From Syncephalastrum monosporum B8922 (Eukaryota; Mucoromycota; Mucoromycetes; Mucorales; Syncephalastraceae): 64,000 bases of DNA. Shown here in pieces: positions 23,020 through 33,154 of the stretch. The DNA is taken from assembly GCA_000697355.1 (NCBI GenBank), contig JNEN01001205.1, positions 1 through 64,000 of the forward strand, given 5' to 3'. The notes beneath the pieces were generated by a model, which had not been told where the DNA came from, did not search any database, and was given only the letters and a program-made list of their open reading frames with translations. Within the stretch, counting starts at the first letter, position 1, and each line of letters starts with the position of its first letter. Made by a program: the position numbers and the translations under genes.

Positions 23020-23540
23020 GCATCTTTGCATCTGCATTTTTAAACCCATATTACATACTTTTAGATGGCTACATTAAAGCCCACTTTTCAGATAATTGGC
23101 GCAGCTTTCGCACGATGATAAATGGCGTGTGACCAACCTTATTGTGCATATCAGAGGCAACGAGCAACTAGCGCGGGAAACTTCCCACCACACGAATTAA
23201 TATCAAGGCTGTATGGTTTGTAAACTCCCTGATCATTTTAGTCAGGTTTAAACGGAGATGACGAACATGTAACGGCAGCTGTCTGTGGTTGCATGATATG
23301 ATTTGATCGCAATGAGCTGTTCTGAGTTTTCGTTTAGCTTCTAATTGAGCGTCATAACGCGGCACATTGACATGAAATGCTGACAATCGGGAATTAAATC
23401 CGAACCTTGTGATGTCGAATAGGCGTCATGATTACACGCATGGGCTTAAGACTGTTCCCATGTCTCGCGTCTATAAAAGACCTATTTCTTTCACACTTTA
23501 GTCTTACCGACAACCAAAAATACAAAATACAGTGAGCATT
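23020..23540. other. Intergenic between NADH dehydrogenase and a small gene
   Basis: About 520 bp. It contains the 3' region of the upstream gene and, at 23472, the TATA box of the next. No other gene is seen. Confidence 0.5.
23472..23479 (+). promoter_or_regulatory. TATA box of the small charged protein gene
   Basis: TATAAAAG, 62 bp before the ATG at 23541. Confidence 0.6.
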
Positions 23541-23926
23541 ATGGCAAGCCATCAAGACAACCCCGTTCTCGAGCACCAGCATCCTCCCGCTCGCAAGGCT
23601 GGTGGAATGCGCGTGAAGCAACCCAATCCTGATCGTCACCCCCTCAAGGCTGAGTATGTTTTGCTTTCTTTTCTTTTGAATACTCTTATTTAAAAACTTA
23701 TAGGGAGCACCATGGCGAGGACGAGCAGAATGTCGAGGACGAAGAGCGCGAGAGGGAAGAGGAAATGGAAGCTCAAAGGGAATTCCGTGAGAGACAGAAA
23801 TACGAGATGCAGGCAACCCAAATGAGTCACCAGAACGCGCTTGCCGGCAGTCAGATCCGTAACAGCGCCCAAGGCCGCACTCCCAACTTTAACCCCAACT
23901 ACCAGCAACGCTCCTTCAACCATTGA
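23541..23926 (+). CDS. Small, highly charged hydrophilic protein
   Basis: Two exons (23541-23653 and 23704-23926) encode 111 residues. I do not recognise a family. The N-terminus is Pro/His-rich, and the centre (about 39-75) is strongly acidic and Glu/Arg-rich (NVEDEEREREEEMEAQREF) and should form a long charged helix. The C-terminus is Asn/Gln-rich (NFNPNYQQRSFNH). There is no signal peptide, membrane segment or Cys. A clear TATA box, a short leader and an AATAAA at 23979 frame a compact transcription unit. Such composition is common in stress-related disordered proteins, but no function can be assigned. Confidence 0.72.
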
Positions 23927-26052
23927 ATGACGCCTTGCGCCATTTTGCAGATTCAGAATACTATGTACATATAAGTTCAATAAATTGTGAATACGCGATA
24001 CAAATTCGATCATGAGTGTACATCAACAATGATTACTTTGGTTCACGCAAGACCAAACTTAGGGTATTTGCACTGGCTTACTCAACCCGCTATTCTCCTT
24101 GTGCGATATCCTGTTTATTCCACTTGTTCAATTAGATTAACTAGCCTACGAAATTTCCATCCGAAATTAGTTCTTGTGGACTACACTTCATTTTTATTCT
24201 ACATACCTAAGCGGCCGGAGCCAGGGTCGTTAATGCACGCACACGGCGCGCTGCCGCCGGCTCACCTAAGCTGAATGCACTATTAAGTCACAATGACACA
24301 TTACCCAGTTGCAAAACACTTACCGGTGATCGGGGAGCAGACATTTCGCGCAAGGGCGATGTCTGTGAGGAAGTGTCTTAATGGTGGTTCTGGCCACCGA
24401 TCGCCTAGGCTAGAGGATCGCAAACGGGGAAGAAAGACGGGAGAGGAAGAAGAGCAAAGGGAGAACGAAAAAGGAGCGGAACTGAAACATGTGTTAATGT
24501 CTCTTATACAATGCATAGACCTGAATCTGTTTCACTTATTGGCAGAGGAAAAAGAGGGAAAAAAGCCCTCTAATTTGAGGGTAGCAAGCGGAAGAGGGAA
24601 AGAGGCGCGAACGGAAGAGACGACAGGAAGAGAGGCGAGAAAGAAGTCTGCAAGATTAGTATACCTCAGAAGAAGCTTAGTGATGTCCAAACCAATGTAC
24701 TCTTGACGCGACAATTACTATCATGCACACCGGTGCAATAGGGGGCGAGCAACCGGTGGCAGAGGGACTTGGTCTAGCTCCTGTGGTTTATATTGCCCTT
24801 ATTAGTTTATACTTGTAACTAGAATCTTTTCGTATGTACTTACCAGCAGGAAGGCTTGACCAGAGTAAAGAAGAAGAAAAGTAGACGTGGGAGAAACAGT
24901 CGTCTTTCGTGAGACAGACTCACATAGATGGACATGCGATATAAACCACGTCTGCCAATGGAAAAAAGAACACAAGAAATAAAGACCTTGATGAGGATTG
25001 ACGTCAGGTACCGTTCACGTTCCAAAGTAGTCTACTTTGCCAGACACCCTGACGGGAATTAACTCGGGTCTCCAGCATCCTGCTTATGTAATTAAGTAGT
25101 TACGGAATCCTATTTATATTATATAATAGACCAGCTTCGTGAACGCTTCGCTGCGGTCGTACGTGAGCCTTCGATCGGCGTTCCGTGTGTGAATGAGTCC
25201 CTCCGCCTTCGGCTCCGTGTCATCACAGCCTGCACTTGATCTCCAGTTCCGTATTCCCGCTCCCGAAGCTGGTGAAGGCTTCGCCTTGTATATTTCCATG
25301 TGCTGATACGGATAGCAAATATTTTTGGAATGAAACTCAAGTCTGTGTCGATCAAAGGCCTGCTTTTTGCTAACTTTTACTACACAAGATCACCATTATA
25401 GGACTGTAATAACTCGTAACTCGATTCAGCGGAGTCAAGGCGCACTCTTTTTTATTATATAGAATAGATATGTTAACATGACTTAGGCACAGGGGGCAAA
25501 CAATGTTGTCCACAAAACTCCCAATATGTGGAGCATTATGCTCAATTTATTATCACTATCTGATTAAAGTTATAGGATATATAGGATATGGATTTCTGGT
25601 ATATTCGAGGATACTTGTTGGACGAGTACACTATTGCAATATATACCGCAAGTCCTTAATTGCACTAGAGGACACGTCGCATATTCTTTTTGTTTCTCTT
25701 ATAACAAACAAATATTATATACGTGTTCATTATGTATATAGGGTTCATACGACATTCTATTATACGTAGCGTCATATCAGCACTGGTAAGTCACAAATGT
25801 CTTCTCCAGGGCGTATTTTAGAGCATGTAGCATACTCTGCTTGGATTTGCTTGTTATATCGGTTTACAATTTACAAACAGTGTCCTCTTCATATATAGCA
25901 TAAATCGAAAAAAGAAATAAGATGATGTTTTGGAGAGACCAATCTTTATTCGGTGATATTCTCAGTTGGTCATGAAAGGCCAGTGTTACACTACTCATAC
26001 AAAAGACCACAGATATCGATTCAGTCATTCATCCGATAGACACTCAGCGCAC
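23927..26052. other. Intergenic, no gene recognised
   Basis: About 2.1 kb. The AATAAA at 23979-23984 serves the gene on the left, and an AATAAA on the minus strand at 25945-25950 serves the gene on the right. A purine-rich block lies at 24410-24650 and an AT-rich block at 25380-25780. No convincing gene is seen. Confidence 0.5.
25945..25950 (-). terminator. Polyadenylation signal of the Kex2-repeat gene
   Basis: AATAAA on the minus strand, about 100 nt after the stop codon at 26053-26055. Confidence 0.5.
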
Positions 26053-26754
26053 TTAATGCTCAGGCTTCTTGGGAGGCTGCTGGGGAGGGACACCAGACGG
26101 AGCAGGCTTGGGAGGAGCAGGCTTCTCATCGCCACGCTTCTCGTGCTCAGGCTTCTTGGGAGGCTGCTGGTGGGGGACACCAGACGGAGCAGGCTTGGGA
26201 GGAGCTGGCTTCTCATCGCCACGCTTCTCGTGTTCAGGCTTCTTGGGAGGCTGCTGGTGGGGGACACCAGACGGAGCAGGCTTGGGAGGAGCTGGCTTGT
26301 CATCGCCACGCTTCTCGTGTTCAGGCTTCTTGGGAGGCTGCTGGTGGGGGACACCAGACGGAGCAGGCTTGGGAGGAGCTGGCTTGTCATCGCCACGCTT
26401 CTCGTGTTCAGGCTTCTTGGGAGGCTGCTGGTGAGGGGCGCCGGACGGAGCAGGCTTGGGAGGAGCAGGCTTCTCATCGCCACGCTTCTCGTGTTCAGGC
26501 TTCTTGGGAGGCTGCTGGTGGGGGACACCAGACGGAGCAGGCTTGGGAGGAGCAGGCTTCTCATCGCCACGCTTCTCGTGCTCGGGCTTCTTGGGAGGCT
26601 GCTGGTGTGGAGCGACGGAAGGAGCAGGCGAGGCAGGGCTGTCGCCTACAGGGGCAACAGCATGCACATCAGCAGCAGCACCGGCGGGTGCAGCCAAGTT
26701 CACGTTGGCCATAGCGAGGGCAACAGCAAAGGCGATAGGGAAAGAAATCTTCAT
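26053..26754 (-). CDS. Secreted Pro-rich repeat protein with Kex2 sites (KEP-like precursor)
   Basis: Single-exon frame of 233 residues. A signal peptide (MKISFPIAFAVALAMA...) is followed by a short Ala/Pro-rich pro-region. From about residue 48 to the end the protein is a tandem array of a 29-residue unit with the pattern GD(E/D)KPAPPKPAPSG(V/A)P then HQQPPKKPEHEKR. KR dipeptides, the preferred cut site of the Golgi protease Kex2, sit at 61-62, 90-91, 119-120, 148-149, 177-178 and 206-207, so cutting would release six near-identical peptides of 26-29 residues before trimming. Fungal secretomes contain a known class of Kex2-processed repeat proteins, and this has their layout. The alternative is an uncut Pro-rich wall protein. 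A TATA box lies 80 bp upstream. The coding repeat is 87 bp and almost invariant, which implies recent expansion or homogenisation. Confidence 0.85.
   Translation of the reverse strand: MKISFPIAFAVALAMANVNLAAPAGAAADVHAVAPVGDSPASPAPSVAPHQQPPKKPEHEKRGDEKPAPPKPAPSGVPHQQPPKKPEHEKRGDEKPAPPKPAPSGAPHQQPPKKPEHEKRGDDKPAPPKPAPSGVPHQQPPKKPEHEKRGDDKPAPPKPAPSGVPHQQPPKKPEHEKRGDEKPAPPKPAPSGVPHQQPPKKPEHEKRGDEKPAPPKPAPSGVPPQQPPKKPEH
26055..26620. repeat. 87-bp tandem repeat inside the secreted protein gene
   Basis: About six and a half copies of an 87-bp unit, matching the 29-residue protein repeat. For example, the GCCACGCTTCTC block recurs at 26131 and 26218. Copies differ at only a few positions. Confidence 0.9.
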
Positions 26755-29371
26755 GTTGTATTTTGTGAATGAGAAATGAGAGGGAAGTGAATATGTGTTG
26801 TGGTGATTCAGAATGGCCACCTTAACTTGCGCCTATTTATATGTAATTGACAAATGCGGGCGACCAAGATGCTTTACCTTCCAGACATAGCAGAATGGTC
26901 GTGACCGGACGTCTTTCTTTCTTGGCAGCGAGTTGTGTCGGCATATCTTAACGTGTTATAATGACCTGACGGCAATGGATCGGCAGTAAGTGGCTAAAAG
27001 GAACTGACGTGCTAGCAAGTAAGAGAGATATCGGGACCACCCGCGCGTGTCGTGCCTTCGAAGAGGTAAATGTAGTTACTAAAAGAGGATTAGCAATGAT
27101 GGTGAAATCGATGCTCGTTTGTTTGTGGGTGAGTTCGTTCTTCATTTCGCTCGGTAGCACCCACCGATTAACTCGGCCTGCCCGACCGAATTCTTGGCGA
27201 TATGGCGTTTGTCTTGAGGATTGCGCTCTTCTCTGATTTGACGTGCCGCAAGCTACCTCCCCACAAAACGTGTGCAACCTAGTGCATTTGGTGTACTGAT
27301 GGTTCTTCACGTTCGGTGAACGTTCGGTATGACCGACACTGGATTTCACAAATTCATACAAGACGATCAGCATGGCCCAATCGAATAGAAGAACGAAATA
27401 TCTGGCTTGAATTCCTGTCCTTTTTTGATTGCGGAGATAGTGAAGGACATCGGGTCTGGGGTAGTATCTCAAGTAGTTGTCTTGGTTGACGGGAGGTGTT
27501 TTTGTTATTGCTAACAAAGTCCAATTCTTTTTTTAGCTTCGCTGATCCTTCAAGATAGGTGAGCTGCGTACTCGTTCAGACTGCTAGAGGTCTCATCCAG
27601 GTTAGACTGACAAATGCGAATGGGCCTGGGCGTGGGGAGGGGGATACAACTCCGTGGTTAGCCTCTCCTTGGCATGGCATGTCGGGTGCCCAATCATGTT
27701 TCGCATCAGCCTGATCCACTTTCTCCCCGCTTCCTTTTCTTTTCCGGTCTATGATGCATCAGATACTCTTGTTGCTGGTCGACCCTACGCTCGTTTCGGT
27801 CATGAGATTATTTTTGCGGGCTTGCGACATACTCGCATCATATTTTTAAAAGTTGCTTTACTAGGTTCCCTCAGACTGACACATATACCGGTCTCGGGGC
27901 TGTCCGATGTTTTTTATTTTTTTTAACGGCGTGAGCGAAATTAGGAAGCGTGCACTATTCGGTGCTGCTCTTCTGTTTTTCGCTCATATTGCCAAGCTTT
28001 AGATAATGGCATAAAGAATGGACTAAAAAGACAGACACATGTCCCGCGGTTTTGGGCAGATTAGAAAGACTTATAGTAGGTCTGGTGAGACCCTACTGGA
28101 TGCTTTGACAAAATGACGAGAACATAACGCTACACGGTTCACTGGCTATTTTCATGTCCCAGTCGTTAAAAATAAGCTATTCAAATGCAAGGCTTTTGCT
28201 GGTTGCCTTGGTCAGGTATATACAGTACATACTTAGCGTAGATGTCTTCGTTTTGCAATGGCTATTCTAGTGCTTGACGAAGTGGTGTGCAGGGGCGCAA
28301 GTTCATATGATTTCGACCATATATCTGGTAAATATTTCTCAGAGAAGATAACATGCTCCTCCTTCTTTCCTAAAACATGTGCTTTCATGATGGTCAAATT
28401 TGAATTGTTTCATAGATGTAAGTATTAGTGGCCCCTTTCTTCAGACGTGTTTCATGAATTTACCACCTTACACCATTGGTCTTCAAGAAAAGTTGCATAT
28501 AATCTAACACAAGTTGCAACTTTTGCTGACAATGTAAACAGGAATTCTATCGATAACTTGCATACGAAACTCATCTCGGCTATCAGAGATCTGTTCGCGC
28601 TTCGTGTCTAAAATTATGAAAAAGCTCGAGTAAATCGTCACAAAAAGCCTTTTTTTATTTATGTAACAGCTTGCATAAGAAATATGAAGCTCGTCCGCAA
28701 ATTCCTTGATCTCTTTGTGCTGCTGTTATCCGGCTATGAGAGCGTAATTGAATCATACGAACGTTAAAGCGCATAGGGTTTCTTCACCTCTTGTGCTAAC
28801 CAGCAGCAGTAGCTACTGCCATGGAAAGATTAAACACATAATGGCCTGTATGCTTATAGTTCATAATATTTATTAAGACAAATAGGAAGGCAAGGTAAAG
28901 ACCAGTGGTGACGCTCTTCTATGCAAATGTCCTGCTCTGAATTATCATTTTTGGTCTGAGCAAGGACTCCAAGAAGTCCGCAGAGAGAAAAAAAAAGTTG
29001 TCAAACAGTCACGCACACTTATTTCGAGTCAGGCTGAAAAATTTTTTTTTTCTTCCTCTTTTCCAGCTGTGATAGTCGGTACTATGGTCTCCTAGTAAGT
29101 AGCCATGCCTTTGAAGCCATGCAAAATGCCTATCTGGCCCCTTCTCCTCTCTTGCACTGCCTGTATGCAACAAACTACCAACCTCGACTACGAAACGGCG
29201 GCATCTCGACATTTGCATGGCACATCGCCTTGAAAGGGTATACTTCTTGAGAAGCCGATTCGGGCTGAGGCTCGCTCGGACACGCAAGCAATACAAGCCA
29301 ACCAGAACAGCACAATAACAACAGATTCGTTCGTGGCGTCTGTGTGGCAGTGCAAGAGAGTTGACTGTGTC
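26755..29371. other. Intergenic, no gene recognised
   Basis: About 2.6 kb. The left end is the promoter of the repeat-protein gene (TATA at 26834-26841). A 189-codon open frame on the minus strand (26948-27517) has no usable ATG at its start and no family motif, so I do not call it. The right end leads into RPL7. Confidence 0.5.
26834..26841 (-). promoter_or_regulatory. TATA box of the Kex2-repeat gene
   Basis: TATAAATA on the minus strand, 80 bp before the ATG at 26754. Confidence 0.6.
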
Positions 29372-30405
29372 ATGATCAGGTACATCGACCCGTCGAATTG
29401 TTGTCTGATTGCTTGTTTCTCCATTAGCACCGTCCCTACCCTCAACGACGTTCTCGTCCCCGAGACCCTTGCCAAGAAGCAGGCCGCCGATAAGAAGGCT
29501 GCTGATGAGGCTGCTGCCAAGAAGCCTGAGCTCGTCAAGGCAAGTATCATGACATGGAAAAATTAATGGGTGGCTGGCGAAGGATTTTTTTTTTGCCTCA
29601 AGTCCAAGGTGATGATAGCTGGGGCCTACCCCACTTGCAACTAGCTTGACGCGATGCTGTTACAAAGTCAACCATCTTTCGGGGCTGAATGACTTGCGAG
29701 CAAAAGAAACTGTCCTTGCGCTGCCTCTATTGTTCATTTATGAATCACTGCTAACTTGCACTTCTTGTCCATCAGGCTGCCAAGGCCAAGCGCGAGCAGA
29801 TCAAGGAGCGCACCGCCAAGTACTACGCCGAGTACGCTGATGCCGAGCGCGCCGAGATCGAGGCTGCCCGCAAGGCTCGCGCTGAGGGTAACTACTACGT
29901 TCCTGCCCAGCCCAAGCTTGTGTTCGTTGTCCGTATCCGCGGTATCAACAACATCCCCCCCAAGCCCCGCAAGGTCATGCAGCTCTTCCGTCTTCTCCAG
30001 ATCCACAACGGTGTCTTCGTTCGTCTGAACAAGGCTACCCTGGAGATGCTTCAGCTTATCCAGCCCTATGTCACCTATGGCTACCCCAACCTGAAGACCG
30101 TCCGCGAGCTCGTCTACAAGCGCGGTTACGCCAAGGTTAACGGCCAGCGCATTCCCCTCCACGACAACTCTGTCGTTGAGGCTGCTCTTGGCAAGTACGG
30201 CATCCAGAGCGTTGAGGACCTGATCCATGAGATCTACACCGTCGGCCCCAACTTCAAGCAGGCCAACAACTTCCTGTGGACCTTCAAGCTCTCCTCCCCC
30301 AACAACATGTGGCGGGACCGCAAGTTCAGCGGCCACTTCATCGTTGGCGGTGACACCGGCAACCGTGAGGAGTACATCAACAAGCTCGTTCAGGCCATGA
30401 ACTAA
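29372..30405 (+). CDS. RPL7: 60S ribosomal protein L7 (uL30 family)
   Basis: Exons 29372-29379, 29428-29539 and 29776-30405, 249 residues, the usual length. The first coding exon is only 8 nt (Met-Ile and two bases of Ser), joining to [15 protein letters not shown]. The body has the long basic N-terminal helix ([17 protein letters not shown]), then [48 protein letters not shown] and the C-terminal [10 protein letters not shown] segment typical of L7. It is a structural protein of the large ribosomal subunit. Codon use is strongly biased to C-ending codons (AAG, CGC, GTC), as expected of a highly expressed gene. Intron 2 (29540-29775) is unusually long, starts with GC and carries a box C/D snoRNA. 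Confidence 0.96.
29599..29696 (+). ncRNA. Intronic box C/D snoRNA, snR39/snR59/snR39b-like guide
   Basis: Inside RPL7 intron 2. A perfect terminal stem is formed by CAAGTC (29599-29604) and GACTTG (29691-29696). Box C is GTGATGA (29609-29615) and box D is CTGA (29685-29688). The 12 nt CCATCTTTCGGG (29672-29683) just before box D are complementary to the conserved large-subunit rRNA stretch CCCGAAAGATGG. By the box D+5 rule, C29680 pairs with the G of CCCG, the position methylated as Gm805 in yeast numbering; the neighbouring Am807 is the target of yeast snR39 and snR59, which also sit in RPL7 introns. The exact target is inferred; the class is well supported. Confidence 0.85.
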
Positions 30406-32103
30406 GCATTGCCTTTTCTTCTTGATGATGGCTCGGGTCGAAATAAAAAGCATGTCTTGTTATAAATTATTATTGTTCTCCCATGATTTTCAGTGTGCTA
30501 AGCCACATATTGGTCCGTCCGTTCTTTCCGTTGCTCCTCGCCCCTGAGACTCCTTTTCCGTGTAGATCTTCACGGGAATGGAACTAAACGTATGTATTTG
30601 TGTTGTACAAGTGCTTCGCCTGATTAACTTACACTGCTATTCACTTGTAGCCCTTTGTTTTAGTACGTTCTCTACTCTCTACATGCTTGTATAAATGCAG
30701 AGATCTATTCTTTATATGGATTCATGGTTAATCATTGTATGCCTATAAATGAGGGGCGAAGTACAGTAGTAGCGGTATGTTCAATGCATGCTCTGCGTAC
30801 GACGATGATAACAGCACTTTCTACCTCTTCTTCATGGTATCCGCTTCCGTGGTCGAAGCAATGTTGTTTGGAGATTCTTTCTTTTTGAAGCAAATTAGAA
30901 AATAAGCTTTTTTTTTTTTTTTTTTTGCAAGCCAATGGGTTTGCACGGCCCCATAGGCACATGGAAAATACTCACTATAAGATGCATATACGAGATGCAT
31001 TACTAGAGTATCTTCCTATTTTTCATGATGTTGGTTTGTCTGCCTCCGGCTCTACTACGGAAATCATGATTTATCGCCTATCATTTAACCTTCTTTTGTG
31101 TAAAAGTCTGGATTGTGCGGGAACGGAAATTGTGGCTCCATTGACAAAACCGACAAGAATGACAAGTTTCATTGTGTGACAAGGTCTGTTGTGATGAAGT
31201 GACGGGGCACACCAAGTGGGAACATATATCACCGTAGAATACTCGATAACTCTTGGCACCGGTCAATTATCCATTATCACTGATGGACAAAAGATGTGAC
31301 GAGTACCAAGTATTAAAAACTAAACGATCGAACAAAAAAAAAAAAAAAGCCTTTACCAATGGAACCAGTGGCGTGGGTCGCACCATCCATTGCTCACTTT
31401 GGTAATTTATGCTTGTTTGCGGGCAGACAAAGTCAAATGATGATATATCTTATATTAACTAAAGCAAAGCAGTTACAGGATTCATTTAGCCCCCTGCTTG
31501 GATTAACCGTGCACTTTCACGCTTGTCTATTATGCCCGTCGTGACTAGAGGAAAAAACGGTACAGGTATGGCGACGTTCAGCTAGTGGTATGTGCATTGT
31601 TTCATAAGAAAGGCGCAAATTTAGTGTGGGCTGAGCGTGGCATAGGAGCGCAAATGAGCATAATCCATAGTCATGATTCGCTCGCAAGTAGTGTCGACTC
31701 ATAACAAAGATGCAAAAATGACGCGAACCACTCGCTTGTCGTTATCTTTGTCGTCGTTTTATTTTACATCCGCCAGCGCCTGCTGTCGATCCCATAACAA
31801 ACATGCGAACCAAACGGTTCGCGTTTTCTTTGTTGTGCTTTTTACGCCTGCGAGCAGCCTCTGTTTTCCTTTAAAATGCAAGCTGATAGCCTCTAGCGAG
31901 AAAGCGTGGTTCATTTAGATAAATCGGTTGGCTCAAGTGCCTTGGGTTGGGCCTTTGGGTGAAGAAGCCCCTGGCCTCATTAACAATTAACGTCGGAGCG
32001 GGCAGTACCTGGATGGAGATACCGATCCGATCTTATTTTGCATATAAAAGGCAGGGATGACCGCCTTCACCAATTTTCTTTTTTTTTTTTAATCACATCA
32101 GTA
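30406..32103. other. Intergenic, no gene recognised
   Basis: About 1.7 kb. It has the AATAAA of RPL7 (30442-30447), A- and T-rich runs near 30910 and 31335, and a TATA box at 32043 for the next gene. Open frames are short and unconvincing. Confidence 0.5.
32043..32050 (+). promoter_or_regulatory. TATA box of the small secreted protein gene
   Basis: TATAAAAG, 61 bp before the ATG at 32104. Confidence 0.6.
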
Positions 32104-32751
32104 ATGTATATTCATCTTCTGTCTGCCCTGTTTCTTGCTTTTGTGAGTTTCGTCAGCGCTATGCCGATGCGTAACGCTGACACGGAGCGCATGGCACGGC
32201 TGATTAGCACCCACTGGCAATACGAGCACCTTGATACGATACGGTCCACCAGCCACCGAGATATGGCCGCTCTACTGCAGCAACATGTGACGCTCCACTG
32301 TGAAAACCCGGAAGGCGGTGCTCTGGATGATATGCGAATGCTGCGTACCCAACTCGAAGAGGCGATACAGTCGCATGCAGAGAGCCACTTGATTCCGAGT
32401 GCTTGGGACTCCCTTGCAATGAGCACGAACGCTCTTCAAACGCTGGTCAAGAAGACCATCGAGAAGCACAAGGTGCGCCGACCGCTTGCGTCAAAATTGG
32501 ATGGTGCGATGGTGCGCCACCTGCGCCGCGTGTTTCACCAGCTGGACCACGAAATCATGCCACAGCTTCTGGACCGACTCGTCGCAGAACTCGCTCCGGC
32601 CTTGGATCAAGTCAACCAGAACTTCCCCTTTGCGTTCTCACTAAAAGTCACGCCGTGGTCTCCTGAATCGCACGATCCCTTGCACTTCACCTGGGAAGAC
32701 GAGGGCCACGCCGACCAGTTCATCTCTGAGTATTATCTCAGGGCGGATTGA
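32104..32751 (+). CDS. Predicted secreted protein, family unknown
   Basis: Single-exon frame of 215 residues starting with a clear signal peptide (MYIHLLSALFLAFVSFVSA), cut probably near residue 19-20. The mature part is mostly helical in character, rich in His, Leu, Arg and acidic residues, with one Cys (in TLHCENPEGG). Segments such as MARLISTHWQYEHLDTI and MVRHLRRVFHQLDHEIMPQL look amphipathic. The C-terminus (FTWEDEGHADQFISEYYL) is acidic. I do not recognise a family. Only one Cys argues against a small disulfide-rich effector. A TATA box lies close upstream. Coding status is supported by length, signal peptide and composition. Confidence 0.72.
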   Translation: MYIHLLSALFLAFVSFVSAMPMRNADTERMARLISTHWQYEHLDTIRSTSHRDMAALLQQHVTLHCENPEGGALDDMRMLRTQLEEAIQSHAESHLIPSAWDSLAMSTNALQTLVKKTIEKHKVRRPLASKLDGAMVRHLRRVFHQLDHEIMPQLLDRLVAELAPALDQVNQNFPFAFSLKVTPWSPESHDPLHFTWEDEGHADQFISEYYLRAD

Positions 32752-33154
32752 GCTGATTTTATTGATAAATCTAACCCGCCCCTTGTTTCCATTCATTTTG
32801 TATATACACACCCATCCCACTCCTTGTACAGAAAAAAAAAAAAAGAACCAAATAGCTTGTTGTATATAGAGTAAAAGGACGAAGAAAAGAAAGAAAGTAG
32901 AACTGAAAGAAGAAGGTAACAGACATTTCACTTTGCTCACTTCACTGAAGAGAGAGAGAGAGAGAAAAAGAGATGGACTGTATTGCTTTTATTGTTTGTA
33001 TGTGCAGATGGTGCATTGTTGTAAGATGTAATATGTTGCGTGTCATGCGAGAGTGTATGGTCTAGAGGGAGGGAGGAAGCGGAAAAGACGAAGGCGAGTG
33101 CATGTCAATGGGGAATAGAAAGAAAGAATGAGGTACAAGGTGAGTGGCGGAGTA
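32752..33154. other. Convergent 3' region
   Basis: About 400 bp between the stop codons of two convergent genes. It contains A/G-rich runs (32830-32980) and no gene. Confidence 0.5.

Noticed and set aside
24410..24650. Purine-rich open frame encoding many Glu, Lys and Arg residues
   Set aside because: Explained by a biased A/G stretch; no start context, no conserved segment and no splice partner.
25114..25355. GC-rich island resembling a structured RNA or small gene
   Set aside because: No conserved RNA motif or reading frame with a plausible start could be found.
26069..26779. Long open frames on the plus strand opposite the Kex2-repeat gene, encoding Gly/Ser-rich repeats
   Set aside because: They mirror the 87-bp repeat on the other strand. 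Only the minus strand has a signal peptide, an upstream TATA box and a downstream AATAAA.
26948..27517. 189-codon open frame on the minus strand
   Set aside because: The frame starts without an ATG, the first ATG lies far inside, and no family motif or repeat is visible.
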